This document shows positions 9,459 to 17,370 of a stretch of 64,000 bases of DNA, one piece after another. Source of the DNA: Herbaspirillum sp. CF444 (GTDB lineage Bacteria > Pseudomonadota > Gammaproteobacteria > Burkholderiales > Burkholderiaceae_D); NCBI RefSeq assembly GCF_000282135.1, contig NZ_AKJW01000026.1, forward strand, positions 1 through 64,000. The letters run 5' to 3'. Every line of letters starts with the position of its first letter. The stretch's first letter is position 1. Below the pieces are notes generated by a model. The model saw only the letters and a program-made list of their open reading frames with translations. It did no database searches and had not been told where the DNA came from. A program made the position numbers and the translations under genes.

Positions 9459-10346
9459 ATGAAATGGGAAGGCAATCGCGAAAGCGACAACGTTGAAGAC
9501 CGCCGTGGCGATGATGGCGGCGGCGGAGGCGGCGGTTTCTCCTTCGGCGGCGGCCGCTCGATCGGGTTGGGCGGCATCGCGGTGGCGCTGGTGGCATCCT
9601 ATTTCCTCGGCATCAATCCGCTCACGGTCATCAACATGCTCAGCGGCGGCGGGCAGATCGCACCCGTGCAGCATTCGGCGCCGGCGCACAAGCCGCCGCC
9701 GGACGACCAGATGGCGCGTTTCGTCTCGACCGTGCTGGCCGATACCGAAGACACCTGGGGCGAGATCTTCAAGGCCGGCGGCGCGACCTATGTGCGGCCC
9801 AAGCTGGTGTTGTTCTCCGGCAGCACGCCGACCGCCTGCGGCACCGGCCAGACCGCCACCGGTCCGTTCTACTGTCCCGGCGACCAAAAGGTCTACATCG
9901 ACCTGAGCTTCTACAAATTGATGCAGCAACGCTTCAACGTCACCGGCAATTTTGCGCAAGCCTACGTGATCGCGCATGAAGTCGGCCATCACGTGCAGAA
10001 CCTCCTCGGCATTTCCGGGAAAGTCGACAAGGCGCGCCGCAACATGTCGGAGAAGCAATCCAACGCGCTGTCGGTGCGCCTGGAACTGCAGGCCGACTGT
10101 TTCGCCGGCGTCTGGGCTTACCATGCCAATGAAGCGCGCCACATCATCGAGCAAGGCGACATCGAAGGCGCGCTCAACGCCGCCTCGGCCATCGGCGACG
10201 ACGCCCTGCAACGCCAGGCGCGCGGCGAAGTGGTGCCGGACTCCTTCACCCACGGCACCTCGGCGCAGCGCGTGAACTGGTTCAAGCGCGGCATCACGCA
10301 AGGCAAGGTCAGCGCCTGCAACACCTTCGAAGCCAAGACGCTGTAA
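9459..10346 (+). CDS. YpfJ-type neutral zinc metallopeptidase
   Basis: Predicted membrane-anchored zinc metalloprotease of 295 residues (the E. coli family member YpfJ has about 287). After a glycine-rich N-terminal tract a single membrane segment lies at about residues 36-58, and the C-terminal domain should face the periplasm. The active-site HEVGH motif is at residues 173-177 (AYVIAHEVGHHVQNLLG), and a later ELQADCFAG motif probably gives the third zinc ligand. The ATG at 9459 is preferred over an upstream in-frame ATG because it has AAGGAA at the right spacing and matches the family N-terminus. It leads a five-gene run that ends at 11900; the genes are 0-31 bp apart. Confidence 0.9.
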   Translation: MKWEGNRESDNVEDRRGDDGGGGGGGFSFGGGRSIGLGGIAVALVASYFLGINPLTVINMLSGGGQIAPVQHSAPAHKPPPDDQMARFVSTVLADTEDTWGEIFKAGGATYVRPKLVLFSGSTPTACGTGQTATGPFYCPGDQKVYIDLSFYKLMQQRFNVTGNFAQAYVIAHEVGHHVQNLLGISGKVDKARRNMSEKQSNALSVRLELQADCFAGVWAYHANEARHIIEQGDIEGALNAASAIGDDALQRQARGEVVPDSFTHGTSAQRVNWFKRGITQGKVSACNTFEAKTL

Positions 10347-10359
10347 GAGCGGGACATCC

Positions 10360-10743
10360 ATGCCTATTTCCTACTGGTGCATACTGATCGCCGGCCTGTT
10401 GCCGATGCTGACGGTCGCGCTCGCCAAATACGGCAGCAAGGATTTCAACAATTCCGAACCGCGCGCCTGGCTGGACAAGCAAACCGGCCTGCGCCGCCGC
10501 GCCGATTATGCGCACCGCAATCATTTCGAAGCACTGCCCTTCTTTGCCGCCGCCGTGCTGGTGGCGCAGCAAACCGGCGCCGCCCAGGCATGGATAGACG
10601 GCCTGGCGATGGCCTTCATCGCCGCCCGCCTGGCCTACACGGCACTCTACCTGAACGACTTGCCGAGCCTGCGCTCGCTGTCCTGGAGCGTCGGCTATGC
10701 CTGCGTGATCGGCTTGTTCGTCGTTTCCGCTTATCATTTTTAA
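10360..10743 (+). CDS. MAPEG family membrane protein
   Basis: A 127-residue protein with four predicted membrane helices, in the MAPEG superfamily (membrane-associated proteins in eicosanoid and glutathione metabolism). The diagnostic stretches are the RRRADYAHRNHFEALPFFAAAVL core and the RLAYTALYLNDLPSLRSLSW region before the last helix. Bacterial members are of largely unknown function, and some have glutathione transferase or peroxidase activity. It starts 13 bp after the metallopeptidase gene and precedes a small hypothetical gene by 9 bp, so the three are probably cotranscribed. Confidence 0.85.
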   Translation: MPISYWCILIAGLLPMLTVALAKYGSKDFNNSEPRAWLDKQTGLRRRADYAHRNHFEALPFFAAAVLVAQQTGAAQAWIDGLAMAFIAARLAYTALYLNDLPSLRSLSWSVGYACVIGLFVVSAYHF

Positions 10744-10752
10744 ACATCCATC

Positions 10753-11022
10753 ATGAGCAACGCCAGCATCCAGACCCTGCACGACGCACTCAACGCCCTG
10801 CGCGACGGCGATATCAATGTCGCTGCCTTTTGCACCGCCTGGCGCGCGCAAAGCGATTTGCTCAAACGCCTGCCGCCGCGCTATGAAGAAGTCGCCGAAG
10901 ACCTGCTCGGCCGCCTGGAGGCGGGCAGCCTGTTCACCGAAGAGAGCTGTTCCTTCAGCCAGGAAGACCTGCTGAACAATCTCGCCGTGTGGCTGCACAA
11001 GGCGGAGAAGACACTGGTTTGA
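10753..11022 (+). CDS. small hypothetical protein
   Basis: An 89-residue, acidic, probably all-helical protein that I cannot assign. Its pattern (ALNALRDGDINVAAFCTAWRAQ then LLGRLEAGSLFTEESCSFSQEDLLNNLAVWLHKAEKTL) is vaguely like small colicin-immunity-type helical proteins, but the similarity is too weak for a call. It begins 9 bp after the MAPEG gene and ends 30 bp before the S4-domain gene, and codon use is like its neighbours. It lacks signal and membrane segments, so it should be cytoplasmic. Confidence 0.65.
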   Translation: MSNASIQTLHDALNALRDGDINVAAFCTAWRAQSDLLKRLPPRYEEVAEDLLGRLEAGSLFTEESCSFSQEDLLNNLAVWLHKAEKTLV

Positions 11023-11052
11023 TTTTTATTGAAACACCACTACAAGGTTGAT

Positions 11053-11271
11053 ATGCAACACCTGGAATTCCAACTGCAAGGTCCCTACGTCGAACTGAAC
11101 CAACTGTTGAAGCTGGCCGGATTGTGCGACAGCGGCGGCGCCGGCAAAGCCATCGTCGCCGACGGCCACGTCAAGGTCGACGGCAAACAGGAGCTGCGCA
11201 AGACCTGCAAGATCACCGCCGGCCAGACCGTGGCATTGGGCGACGTGCGCATCCGCGTACTGGCCGAATGA
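11053..11271 (+). CDS. S4-domain RNA-binding protein (YbcJ-like)
   Basis: A 72-residue stand-alone S4 domain. The signature runs through YVELNQLLKLAGLCDSGGAG, KAIVADGHVKVDGK and the ITAGQTVALG end, matching the YbcJ/RqcP-like small S4 proteins that bind structured RNA, often on the ribosome. The ATG at 11053 was chosen over an upstream TTG at 11029 because AAGG precedes it at a usable distance and it fits the family length. Its stop codon overlaps the start of the next gene (ATGA), which implies translational coupling with the DUF924 gene. Confidence 0.85.
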   Translation: MQHLEFQLQGPYVELNQLLKLAGLCDSGGAGKAIVADGHVKVDGKQELRKTCKITAGQTVALGDVRIRVLAE

Positions 11272-11900
11272 GCGCGCCCGAAAATATCGACGCCATCCTG
11301 GCGTTCTGGTTCGGCGCCGACGGCAGCAGTACGGACGCACCGGCCGCAACGGTTTCCGGCCGCCAGTCGGCGCTGTGGTGGGGCAAGGACGCCGTCGTCG
11401 ACCAGACCATCAAAGCGCGCTTTGAAGCCGACCTGCTGGCCGCTGCCGGCGGCCGGCGCGACGACTGGGCCGAGACGCCGCAAGGCATGCTGGCGCTGAT
11501 CCTGCTGCTGGACCAGTTCCCGCGCAACATGTATCGCGACGCCGCCCAGGCGTTCGCCTTCGATGCACTGGCGCAACAATGCTGCCATCTCGGCCTGGCC
11601 CAGGGGTTCGACCAGCAGCTGGCGCCGCTGCAACGCGTATTCTTCTATCTGCCGCTGGAACACTCCGAAGACATCGACGATCAGGAATACGCCGTGCAAC
11701 TGTTCCGCGCGCTCGCCAGGCAGAGCGCCAACGAAGATCCGGCCTGCAAGGCAAGCTTCGACAACTACCTGAAGTTTGCGGACCGGCATCACGCCATCAT
11801 CGAACGCTTCGGCCGCTTCCCGCATCGCAACCTCATTCTCGGTCGCCCTTCCACTCCCGAAGAAACGGCGTTTTTGAAAGAGCCGCATTCCTCGTTCTGA
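11268..11900 (+). CDS. DUF924 family protein
   Basis: A 210-residue cytoplasmic, mostly helical protein of the DUF924 family. The family landmarks are ILAFWFG near the N-terminus, LALILLLDQFPRNMYR in the middle, QRVFFYLPLEHSED, and the closing RFGRFPHRN motif. The family has a TPR-like helical architecture and no established function. The start overlaps the stop of the S4 gene by four bases. It is the last gene of the run that begins with the metallopeptidase; no terminator is visible before the pilus genes. Confidence 0.9.
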   Translation: MSAPENIDAILAFWFGADGSSTDAPAATVSGRQSALWWGKDAVVDQTIKARFEADLLAAAGGRRDDWAETPQGMLALILLLDQFPRNMYRDAAQAFAFDALAQQCCHLGLAQGFDQQLAPLQRVFFYLPLEHSEDIDDQEYAVQLFRALARQSANEDPACKASFDNYLKFADRHHAIIERFGRFPHRNLILGRPSTPEETAFLKEPHSSF

Positions 11901-12051
11901 ATAAGACGATCGCCTTCAATATCCCCGAGAGGGATCAACAAAAAATTTTAAATAGCAGGAAAATTGCGCGTTACGGCCATCGCAACGCGCAACTTCGTCT
12001 TTCCCGCCTTGGAAATTCCCTCACAATCTGGACTTTTTGCATGAACACGCC

Positions 12052-12627
12052 ATGCGATTCCATGTGAACAAGACCGGTAGAACATCCCGCGAACGCGGCT
12101 TTACCCTCATCGAAGTCCTGGTCGCCGTCGTCATCCTGACGCTCGGCGCAAGCGGCGTCGCCGCGATGCAATTGCATGCCTTGCGCACGGCGCAGCAAAG
12201 CGGATTCCAGACCGCGGCGACGCAGCTTGCCGTCACGCTGGCCGAACTCATGCGCGCCGATCCTGAACTGGCGCGATCCGCCAACAGCCCGTTTTTGTTT
12301 TCATATGAAGCAGCTGCAACAGCGACCGCCACATTGCCACCTTCCGTCACTTGCGTGCAGCGTTCCTGCGACAGTGCCGCCATGACCATCGCTGATGTGC
12401 AGGGCTGGCAACAGCAATTGCAACAAGCATTGCCGCATGCCAAAGCCGTCGTTTGCCATGACGGCAATCCGGCGACGGCGAATGGATTGCAGTGGTCTTG
12501 CGATCATGCCGGCGATGCCGCCATCGTGATCAAGATAGGATGGTCGGCAAGAGAGAAGACGTCTGCTGCGGAGATGTCTTCCCCGGCGCAATCCGCGCCC
12601 TTCGTTGCCATCGCCGTCGCCATCTGA
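12052..12627 (+). CDS. pilV: type IV pilus minor pilin PilV
   Basis: Minor pilin of the priming complex that starts type IV pilus assembly at the inner membrane. The class III signal is clear: basic leader, then ERG before FTLIEVLVAVVILTLGASGV, with cleavage after G and Glu at +5. It is 191 residues from the ATG chosen; a TTG 15 bp upstream is an alternative, and neither has a convincing ribosome-binding site. The mature part has cysteine pairs (VTCVQRSC and VVCHDG/WSCDH). It is the first gene of the minor-pilin cluster, and its stop codon directly abuts the pilW start. Confidence 0.9.
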   Translation: MRFHVNKTGRTSRERGFTLIEVLVAVVILTLGASGVAAMQLHALRTAQQSGFQTAATQLAVTLAELMRADPELARSANSPFLFSYEAAATATATLPPSVTCVQRSCDSAAMTIADVQGWQQQLQQALPHAKAVVCHDGNPATANGLQWSCDHAGDAAIVIKIGWSAREKTSAAEMSSPAQSAPFVAIAVAI

Positions 12628-13581
12628 ATGCGACGCGGCCCTTCCTTTCGACGCTTATTGCAACGCGGGCAATGCAGGCAAGCAGGCCTGAGCCTGATCG
12701 AACTGATGATCGCCCTGGCGCTCGGCATGGGCGTCGCGCTCGCCTCGCTGGCATTGCTCAACGCGGCGAAATCCAGCTACGTCGCCGTCAGCGACGGGGC
12801 GCTGGTGCAGGACACGGGACGCTACGCGATCGATGTGCTAAGCCGGGCGATCCGGCAAGCCAACTTCGTTCCTTACGACCATCCGGCGTTTGCCGCCACC
12901 GACTCGCTCGACATGACGCAGCTCTCTGCGGGCATCCTTGGGATGGACAACGCCAGACTCAATAGCCAGACCGCCGCGCTCACCGCTTCACAATCGAATA
13001 CGGCCAACTACGGCAGCGATGTGCTGGCGATCCGTTATTTCGGTTCCAGCGCCGGCAACAAGGCGGACGGCAGCATCCTCAATTGCGCCGGATTCGCCGT
13101 GGCGGCACCGGCCAATGCGGCGGCGATTGCCACGCCCGCCGCCGCAGACGATGAACGCGGCTGGAGCATTTTTTACGTCGCCGCCGACAGCAGCGACGAA
13201 CCGGAGCTGCGCTGCAAATACGTCACCAAAAACGACGGCTGGAGTTCCACCGCCATCGCACGCGGCGTCGAAGCATTCCAGGTTCTGTATGGCATCGGCG
13301 ATGGCGTCGGCAATCACGTCGACGGCCCCGTCGCGCAATATCGCAATGCCTCGCAAATGACGGCGCAGCAGTGGCGTCAAGTCGTCGCCGTGCGTATCGC
13401 CATGCTGGTGCGCGGCGAACAGAACAGCGGCAACGATGCGCCGGAGACCGTCTATGAATTGTTCGGTCCGGCCTATCGCAACGGCCTCGATCCCGGAACC
13501 ACCGTCACGAAACTCAAACAGCAGCACAGGATGCGCAAGCTGTTCCAGGCCACGGTTCGTTTGCGCAATATGCCGTCATGA
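12628..13581 (+). CDS. pilW: type IV pilus assembly protein PilW
   Basis: Minor pilin of 317 residues, the largest of the priming complex. The prepilin site reads QAG then LSLIELMIALALGMGVALASL, with Leu instead of Phe at +1 but Glu kept at +5. The body matches PilW (GRYAIDVLSRAIRQANF, and the C-terminal WRQVVAVRIAMLVR plus YELFGPAYRN). It starts immediately after the pilV stop and overlaps pilX by four bases, so the three are translationally coupled. Confidence 0.9.
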   Translation: MRRGPSFRRLLQRGQCRQAGLSLIELMIALALGMGVALASLALLNAAKSSYVAVSDGALVQDTGRYAIDVLSRAIRQANFVPYDHPAFAATDSLDMTQLSAGILGMDNARLNSQTAALTASQSNTANYGSDVLAIRYFGSSAGNKADGSILNCAGFAVAAPANAAAIATPAAADDERGWSIFYVAADSSDEPELRCKYVTKNDGWSSTAIARGVEAFQVLYGIGDGVGNHVDGPVAQYRNASQMTAQQWRQVVAVRIAMLVRGEQNSGNDAPETVYELFGPAYRNGLDPGTTVTKLKQQHRMRKLFQATVRLRNMPS

Positions 13582-14207
13582 CGAAACCCCATCGCCAGTC
13601 CGGCGCCTCCCTGCTGATCGCCCTGATCATGCTGATTGTCGTCATGCTGCTGGGTGTGTCCGCTGCGCGCATGGCGCTGATGAATGAAAAATCGTCGCGT
13701 AGCGATCGCGACCGCCAGATCGCCTTCGAAGCGGCGGAGGCTGCCTTGCGCGATGCGGAACTGGATATTTTCGGTGATGCGGCGAATGCGCGCGGGCAGA
13801 TCGAAGCATTTCCCGAGTTGCCCGGAAGCTGCCATGAGAGCGGCGCCTTCGCCGGACTCTGCAGCACCGGCGACACGCCACTATGGACGATATTCAACAT
13901 GCGTGCGCCGACGCCCTGGATCGAGTACGGCCGCTACTCCGGGCAACGCTTTCCCTACGGTACGGCATCCCTGGCGTCGCGGCCGCCACGCTATCTGGTC
14001 GAGCTGATCGCGGTCGGCAAACCCGGCGCCGGCGCATCCGCCTTGCGACGCTATCGCGTCACCGCCGTCGGCTTCGGCACGCGAGAAAGCACGCAAGTCG
14101 TCTTGCAATCCATCCATGCCATCAACGCCGCTCCCGACCAGGCAAACAAGCCGCCCGTCAGGCTCGGCTGGCGAGAAATCGGCAACTGGAAGGAAAATTC
14201 TCATTGA
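13578..14207 (+). CDS. pilX: type IV pilus assembly protein PilX
   Basis: Minor pilin of 209 residues. The N-terminal helix (SGASLLIALIMLIVVMLLGVSAARM) is of the PilX type, with no Glu at +5, followed by the characteristic RQIAFEAAEAALRDAE segment. The C-terminal part (YLVELIAVG, YRVTAVGFGTRESTQVVLQS) is the usual PilX beta region. The ATG overlaps the pilW stop. In many proteobacteria pilX is followed by pilY1, the large tip adhesin, but here the next gene is a pilE-type pilin. Confidence 0.88.
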   Translation: MTKPHRQSGASLLIALIMLIVVMLLGVSAARMALMNEKSSRSDRDRQIAFEAAEAALRDAELDIFGDAANARGQIEAFPELPGSCHESGAFAGLCSTGDTPLWTIFNMRAPTPWIEYGRYSGQRFPYGTASLASRPPRYLVELIAVGKPGAGASALRRYRVTAVGFGTRESTQVVLQSIHAINAAPDQANKPPVRLGWREIGNWKENSH

Positions 14208-14224
14208 AAGAAAACGGCAATATC

Positions 14225-14677
14225 ATGAAACCCCACTCCCACGGCTTTACCCTGATCGAATTGATGTGCGTGGTCGGCATCATCGGCGTGCTCGCACTGT
14301 TCGCCTATCCGTCCTACCGCGGCGTCATCCTCAAGGGAAAACGGGCCGAAGCGCGCGCGGCCCTCATGCAGGCCATGCAACAGCAGGAGCGCTTCTTTTC
14401 CCGCTACAACAACTACCAGGCCTATGCCGCCGACAACGCAGGCTCGTTCATCTGGTATTCGGGCAGCGCAGCGGCAAGCAGCGCCTACCAGATCAGTGCA
14501 GCAGCTTGTCCCGGCGACGCCATCCGGAATTGCGTCCTGTTGTCGGCAACGCCGGGCGGACCGCAAGTCGATACCCGCTTCCAGGATGAAGTTTGCGGCA
14601 CGCTGACGCTCAACAGTCTCGGCGAAAGGAGTGCGGCCGGATTGCCGGCTGCATCGACGCCTGCAATGTGCCGGTGA
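14225..14677 (+). CDS. pilE: type IV pilin PilE
   Basis: Pilin-like protein of 150 residues. A short leader ends in HG, followed by FTLIELMCVVGIIGVLALFAYPSYRG, the canonical N-methylated helix with Glu at +5. The remainder (KRAEARAALMQAMQQQERFFSRYNNY and the C-terminal cysteine pair ending in AMCR) is typical of PilE minor pilins of the betaproteobacteria. It lies 17 bp after pilX. The ribosome-binding site is weak, which is common in coupled genes. It is probably a minor component rather than the main pilin. Confidence 0.88.
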   Translation: MKPHSHGFTLIELMCVVGIIGVLALFAYPSYRGVILKGKRAEARAALMQAMQQQERFFSRYNNYQAYAADNAGSFIWYSGSAAASSAYQISAAACPGDAIRNCVLLSATPGGPQVDTRFQDEVCGTLTLNSLGERSAAGLPAASTPAMCR

Positions 14678-14692
14678 AAGCAAGACTGCGAC

Positions 14693-15301
14693 ATGCCGGC
14701 ACACCAGACGCACAACACACGCCAGGCACGCTGCATACGCCGCGCCGGTTTCACCCTGCCTGAATTGCTGATCGTCCTTGGCATCGTCGGCGTTCTTCTC
14801 GCCGCCGGCGTGCCCAGCTTCCGCGCCTATCTGCAAACCCAACAACTTGTCACGGCATCAAGCCAGTTCCTGTTTGCGCTGAACCTGGCGCGCAGCGAAG
14901 CCATCCAGCGCGGCGCCCGCGTCGACCTCGGGCCGCGCGACGGTTTGCACTGGGAAAAAGGCTGGGTGGTCTTCGTCAATAAAAATGACGACAACCGCCC
15001 GCAATACGACGCCGGCGACGAGCTCATCTACAGCCACGACGATCTCGCGACAGGCTTGCAAGTCGCCACCACGCTGAGCGACAAGTCTTATCCCTACATC
15101 GCTTACAATGGTAACGGCAGGCCGCGCAACAACCTCAACGCACTGACGCCGCAATGGGGCTCCTGGCAGTTTTCGCTGAACGGCAAGGAAAGAGTCGTGC
15201 GCCTCACCCTGGCCGGTCGCGCCCGTTTATGCAACCCGGCGGACGACACCAGTTGCAGGTTCAGCGGCAGCAACACCGGCACGGCGGCAGAAGGCAACTG
15301 A
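14693..15301 (+). CDS. fimT: GspH/FimT family pseudopilin
   Basis: Minor pilin/pseudopilin of 202 residues. The leader ends in RRAG before FTLPELLIVLGIVGVLLAAG; Pro at +4 and Glu at +5 are seen in many FimT/GspH proteins. The following SFRAYLQTQQLVTASSQFLFALNLARSEAIQRG block is the GspH/FimT signature, and the body ends in RLTLAGRARLCN. FimT proteins join the minor pilin complex and some bind DNA during natural transformation. It lies 15 bp after pilE and only 35 bp before ribD. Confidence 0.87.
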   Translation: MPAHQTHNTRQARCIRRAGFTLPELLIVLGIVGVLLAAGVPSFRAYLQTQQLVTASSQFLFALNLARSEAIQRGARVDLGPRDGLHWEKGWVVFVNKNDDNRPQYDAGDELIYSHDDLATGLQVATTLSDKSYPYIAYNGNGRPRNNLNALTPQWGSWQFSLNGKERVVRLTLAGRARLCNPADDTSCRFSGSNTGTAAEGN

Positions 15302-15336
15302 CCATACTCACCAACACAGACAACGCAAACTTTAAC

Positions 15337-16455
15337 GTGTCCACTAATTTGTCCCTCTATTCCATCGACATCGACAACGACCGGCAAGCCATGACGCTGG
15401 CGCTGGCGCAGGCCGAACTCGGCATGTTCACCACCACGCCCAATCCGCGCGTCGGTTGCGTGATCGTCAAGGACCGCCGCGTCATCGGCGCCGGCTTCAC
15501 CCAACCGCCCGGCGACAACCATGCCGAAATCCAGGCGATGAAAGATGCGCGGGAGCGCGGCAACGACGTGCGCGGCGCCACCGCCTACGTCACGCTGGAG
15601 CCGTGCAGCCATTACGGCCGTACGCCGCCGTGCGCCGATGCATTGGTCAATGCCGGCCTCGGCAAGGTCGTCTCGGCCATGACCGATCCCAACCCACTGG
15701 TCGCAGGCAAAGGCCTGGAAAAACTGCAAGCCGCCGGCATCGCCGTCGTGTCCGGCCTGATGCAGGACGCCGCCCATGAAATGAACATCGGCTTCTTCAA
15801 GCGCATGCAGCAAGGCACGCCCTGGATACGCATGAAATCGGCCGCCAGCCTGGACGGCAAGACCGCCTTGCACAACGGCAAAAGCCAATGGATCACCGGC
15901 CAGGCGGCGCGCGACGACGGTCACTTCTGGCGCGCGCGCGCCTGCGCCATCGTCACCGGCATCGGCACCGTCAAGGACGACAATCCGCAACTGAGCGTGC
16001 GCGCGGTCGACACGCCGCGCCAGCCGCGCCGCATCGTCATCGACAGCAAGCTGGCGCTGTCGCCCTCCGCCCATATCCTGGCCGGCGGCGGCACCTGGGT
16101 GTTCACCGCCAGCGAAGACCGCGAGAAGATTGCCGCCCTGGAAGACCAGGGCGCTGAAATCATCGTCCTCCCCAATGCCGACCACAAGGTCGACCTGCCG
16201 CGCGTGATTGCCGAGCTCGGCCAACGCCAGCTCAACGAAGTCCACATCGAAGCAGGTTCCAAACTCAACGCCTCGCTGATCCGCGAAGGCTGCGTCGACG
16301 AATTGTTGCTGTATCTCGCGCCCAGCCTGCTCGGCGACGGCCGCAGCATGTTCGACCTGCCGGCGCTGGACGACCTTTCCGGCAAAATCCCGCTGCACTT
16401 CCACGAGGTCAAGCAAATCGGCGAAGATTTGCGTATCCTTGCACGGTTCCGTTAA
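15337..16455 (+). CDS. ribD: bifunctional riboflavin biosynthesis protein RibD
   Basis: Two-domain enzyme (372 residues) that deaminates and then reduces the pyrimidine intermediate of riboflavin synthesis. The deaminase half shows HAE (GDNHAEIQAM) and PCSHYGRTPPC zinc motifs. The reductase half starts near residue 150 (RMKSAASLDGKTA) and includes WITG and the NPQLSVR and EAGSKLNASLI stretches. A GTG at 15337 is chosen because it gives the ~18 residues that normally precede the MTLAL helix; an ATG at 15391 is the alternative. It follows fimT closely, so read-through from the pilus genes is possible. The 35-bp gap is too short for an FMN riboswitch. Confidence 0.93.
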   Translation: MSTNLSLYSIDIDNDRQAMTLALAQAELGMFTTTPNPRVGCVIVKDRRVIGAGFTQPPGDNHAEIQAMKDARERGNDVRGATAYVTLEPCSHYGRTPPCADALVNAGLGKVVSAMTDPNPLVAGKGLEKLQAAGIAVVSGLMQDAAHEMNIGFFKRMQQGTPWIRMKSAASLDGKTALHNGKSQWITGQAARDDGHFWRARACAIVTGIGTVKDDNPQLSVRAVDTPRQPRRIVIDSKLALSPSAHILAGGGTWVFTASEDREKIAALEDQGAEIIVLPNADHKVDLPRVIAELGQRQLNEVHIEAGSKLNASLIREGCVDELLLYLAPSLLGDGRSMFDLPALDDLSGKIPLHFHEVKQIGEDLRILARFR

Positions 16456-16471
16456 TTTTTTGGGCTTCATC

Positions 16472-17086
16472 ATGTTTACAGGCATCGTCGCCGCCGTCGG
16501 CAAGATCACTTCCGTTCAACCTCTGGGCAATACCGCCGACGCCGGCGTGCGCCTCGACATCGACGCCGGCGCGCTGCCGATGGATGACGTCGCGCTGGGC
16601 GATTCGATCGCCCTCAACGGCGCCTGCATGACGGTCGTCGAAAAGACCGCCAAAGGCTTCACCGTCGATGTCTCGCGCGAAAGCCTCAACCTCACCGCCG
16701 GCCTCGATGCCCCCGGCGAAGTCAATCTGGAAAAAGCACTGACCCTGGCGGAACGTCTTGGCGGCCACCTGGTGTCCGGCCACGTCGACGGCCTCGGCGT
16801 GGTGCGCAAGTTCGAACCGGTCGGCGAGTCCTGGGAACTGATCGTCGAAGCCCCGGCCTCACTCGGCAAGTACCTGGCCTATAAAGGTTCGATCGTCGTC
16901 AACGGCGTCTCGCTCACCGTCAACCGCGTGGAAGACGTCGCCGACGGTTGCCGCTTCTCGATCAACCTGATCCCGCACACGATTCAGGTCACCACGCTCA
17001 AGCACCTCAAGGTCGACGGCAAGGTCAATCTGGAGATTGATCTGATTGCGCGTTATGTTGAACGCATGTTGTCGGCTGCCAAGTAA
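16472..17086 (+). CDS. ribE: riboflavin synthase alpha chain
   Basis: Enzyme of 204 residues that dismutates two 6,7-dimethyl-8-ribityllumazines into riboflavin. It starts with the diagnostic MFTGIV. Two lumazine-binding repeats are visible: the first with DSIALNGACMTVV and LGGHLVSGHVDG, the second with GSIVVNGVSLTVN and FSINLIPHTIQVTTL. The length and the ARYVERML end are standard for the family. It lies 16 bp after ribD, so the two form an operon. The usual next genes of the pathway (ribBA, ribH) are not in this window; a flavoenzyme gene follows instead. Confidence 0.95.
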   Translation: MFTGIVAAVGKITSVQPLGNTADAGVRLDIDAGALPMDDVALGDSIALNGACMTVVEKTAKGFTVDVSRESLNLTAGLDAPGEVNLEKALTLAERLGGHLVSGHVDGLGVVRKFEPVGESWELIVEAPASLGKYLAYKGSIVVNGVSLTVNRVEDVADGCRFSINLIPHTIQVTTLKHLKVDGKVNLEIDLIARYVERMLSAAK

Positions 17087-17101
17087 CGCCCCTCCCCCAA
17101 C

Positions 17102-17125
17102 CCGGACAGACAGAGGCCTGTCCGG
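17102..17125. terminator. hairpin after ribE (possible weak terminator)
   Basis: A perfect 8-bp stem CCGGACAG / CTGTCCGG with an 8-base loop starts 15 bp after the ribE stop. There is no T-run, so it may act as an mRNA 3' end stabiliser or a rho-aided stop rather than a classical terminator. Confidence 0.45.
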
Positions 17126-17233
17126 TTGCATCGCCTTCCGCCGTATCCCCCTGGCTGCGCCTTGCCCTCAGCAGGGTTGAAAATACCCAGCTCGTCGCCA
17201 CCTTCCTCTCTGCCCTAACAAGCAAATTTTCGC

Positions 17234-17265
17234 ATTAGACGACCGGTCTAATTTTAAGGTATCAT
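17234..17265 (+). promoter_or_regulatory. nemA promoter with TetR/NemR-like operator
   Basis: The palindrome TTAGAC-GACCG-GTCTAA (17235-17251) overlaps a possible -35 box (TTAGAC, 17235-17240); a -10 TATCAT lies at 17260-17265 with a 19-base spacer. TAGAC...GTCTA half-sites are those of NemR-type TetR repressors that control old yellow enzymes. No tetR gene is adjacent. Confidence 0.65.
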
Positions 17266-17370
17266 GGACCCGTGTCGCGTTATTGCGAGCCGTATTTTCT
17301 GGTTACCGCCTGGTTACCGTTACTAAGACAGTGAAGCACCGCTGTCTTTTTTCTTGCTAAAGGATATTTC

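Noticed and set aside
15302..15336. Possible FMN riboswitch before ribD
   Set aside because: Only 35 bases separate fimT and ribD, too short for the element, and none of its conserved blocks is seen there or before ribE.
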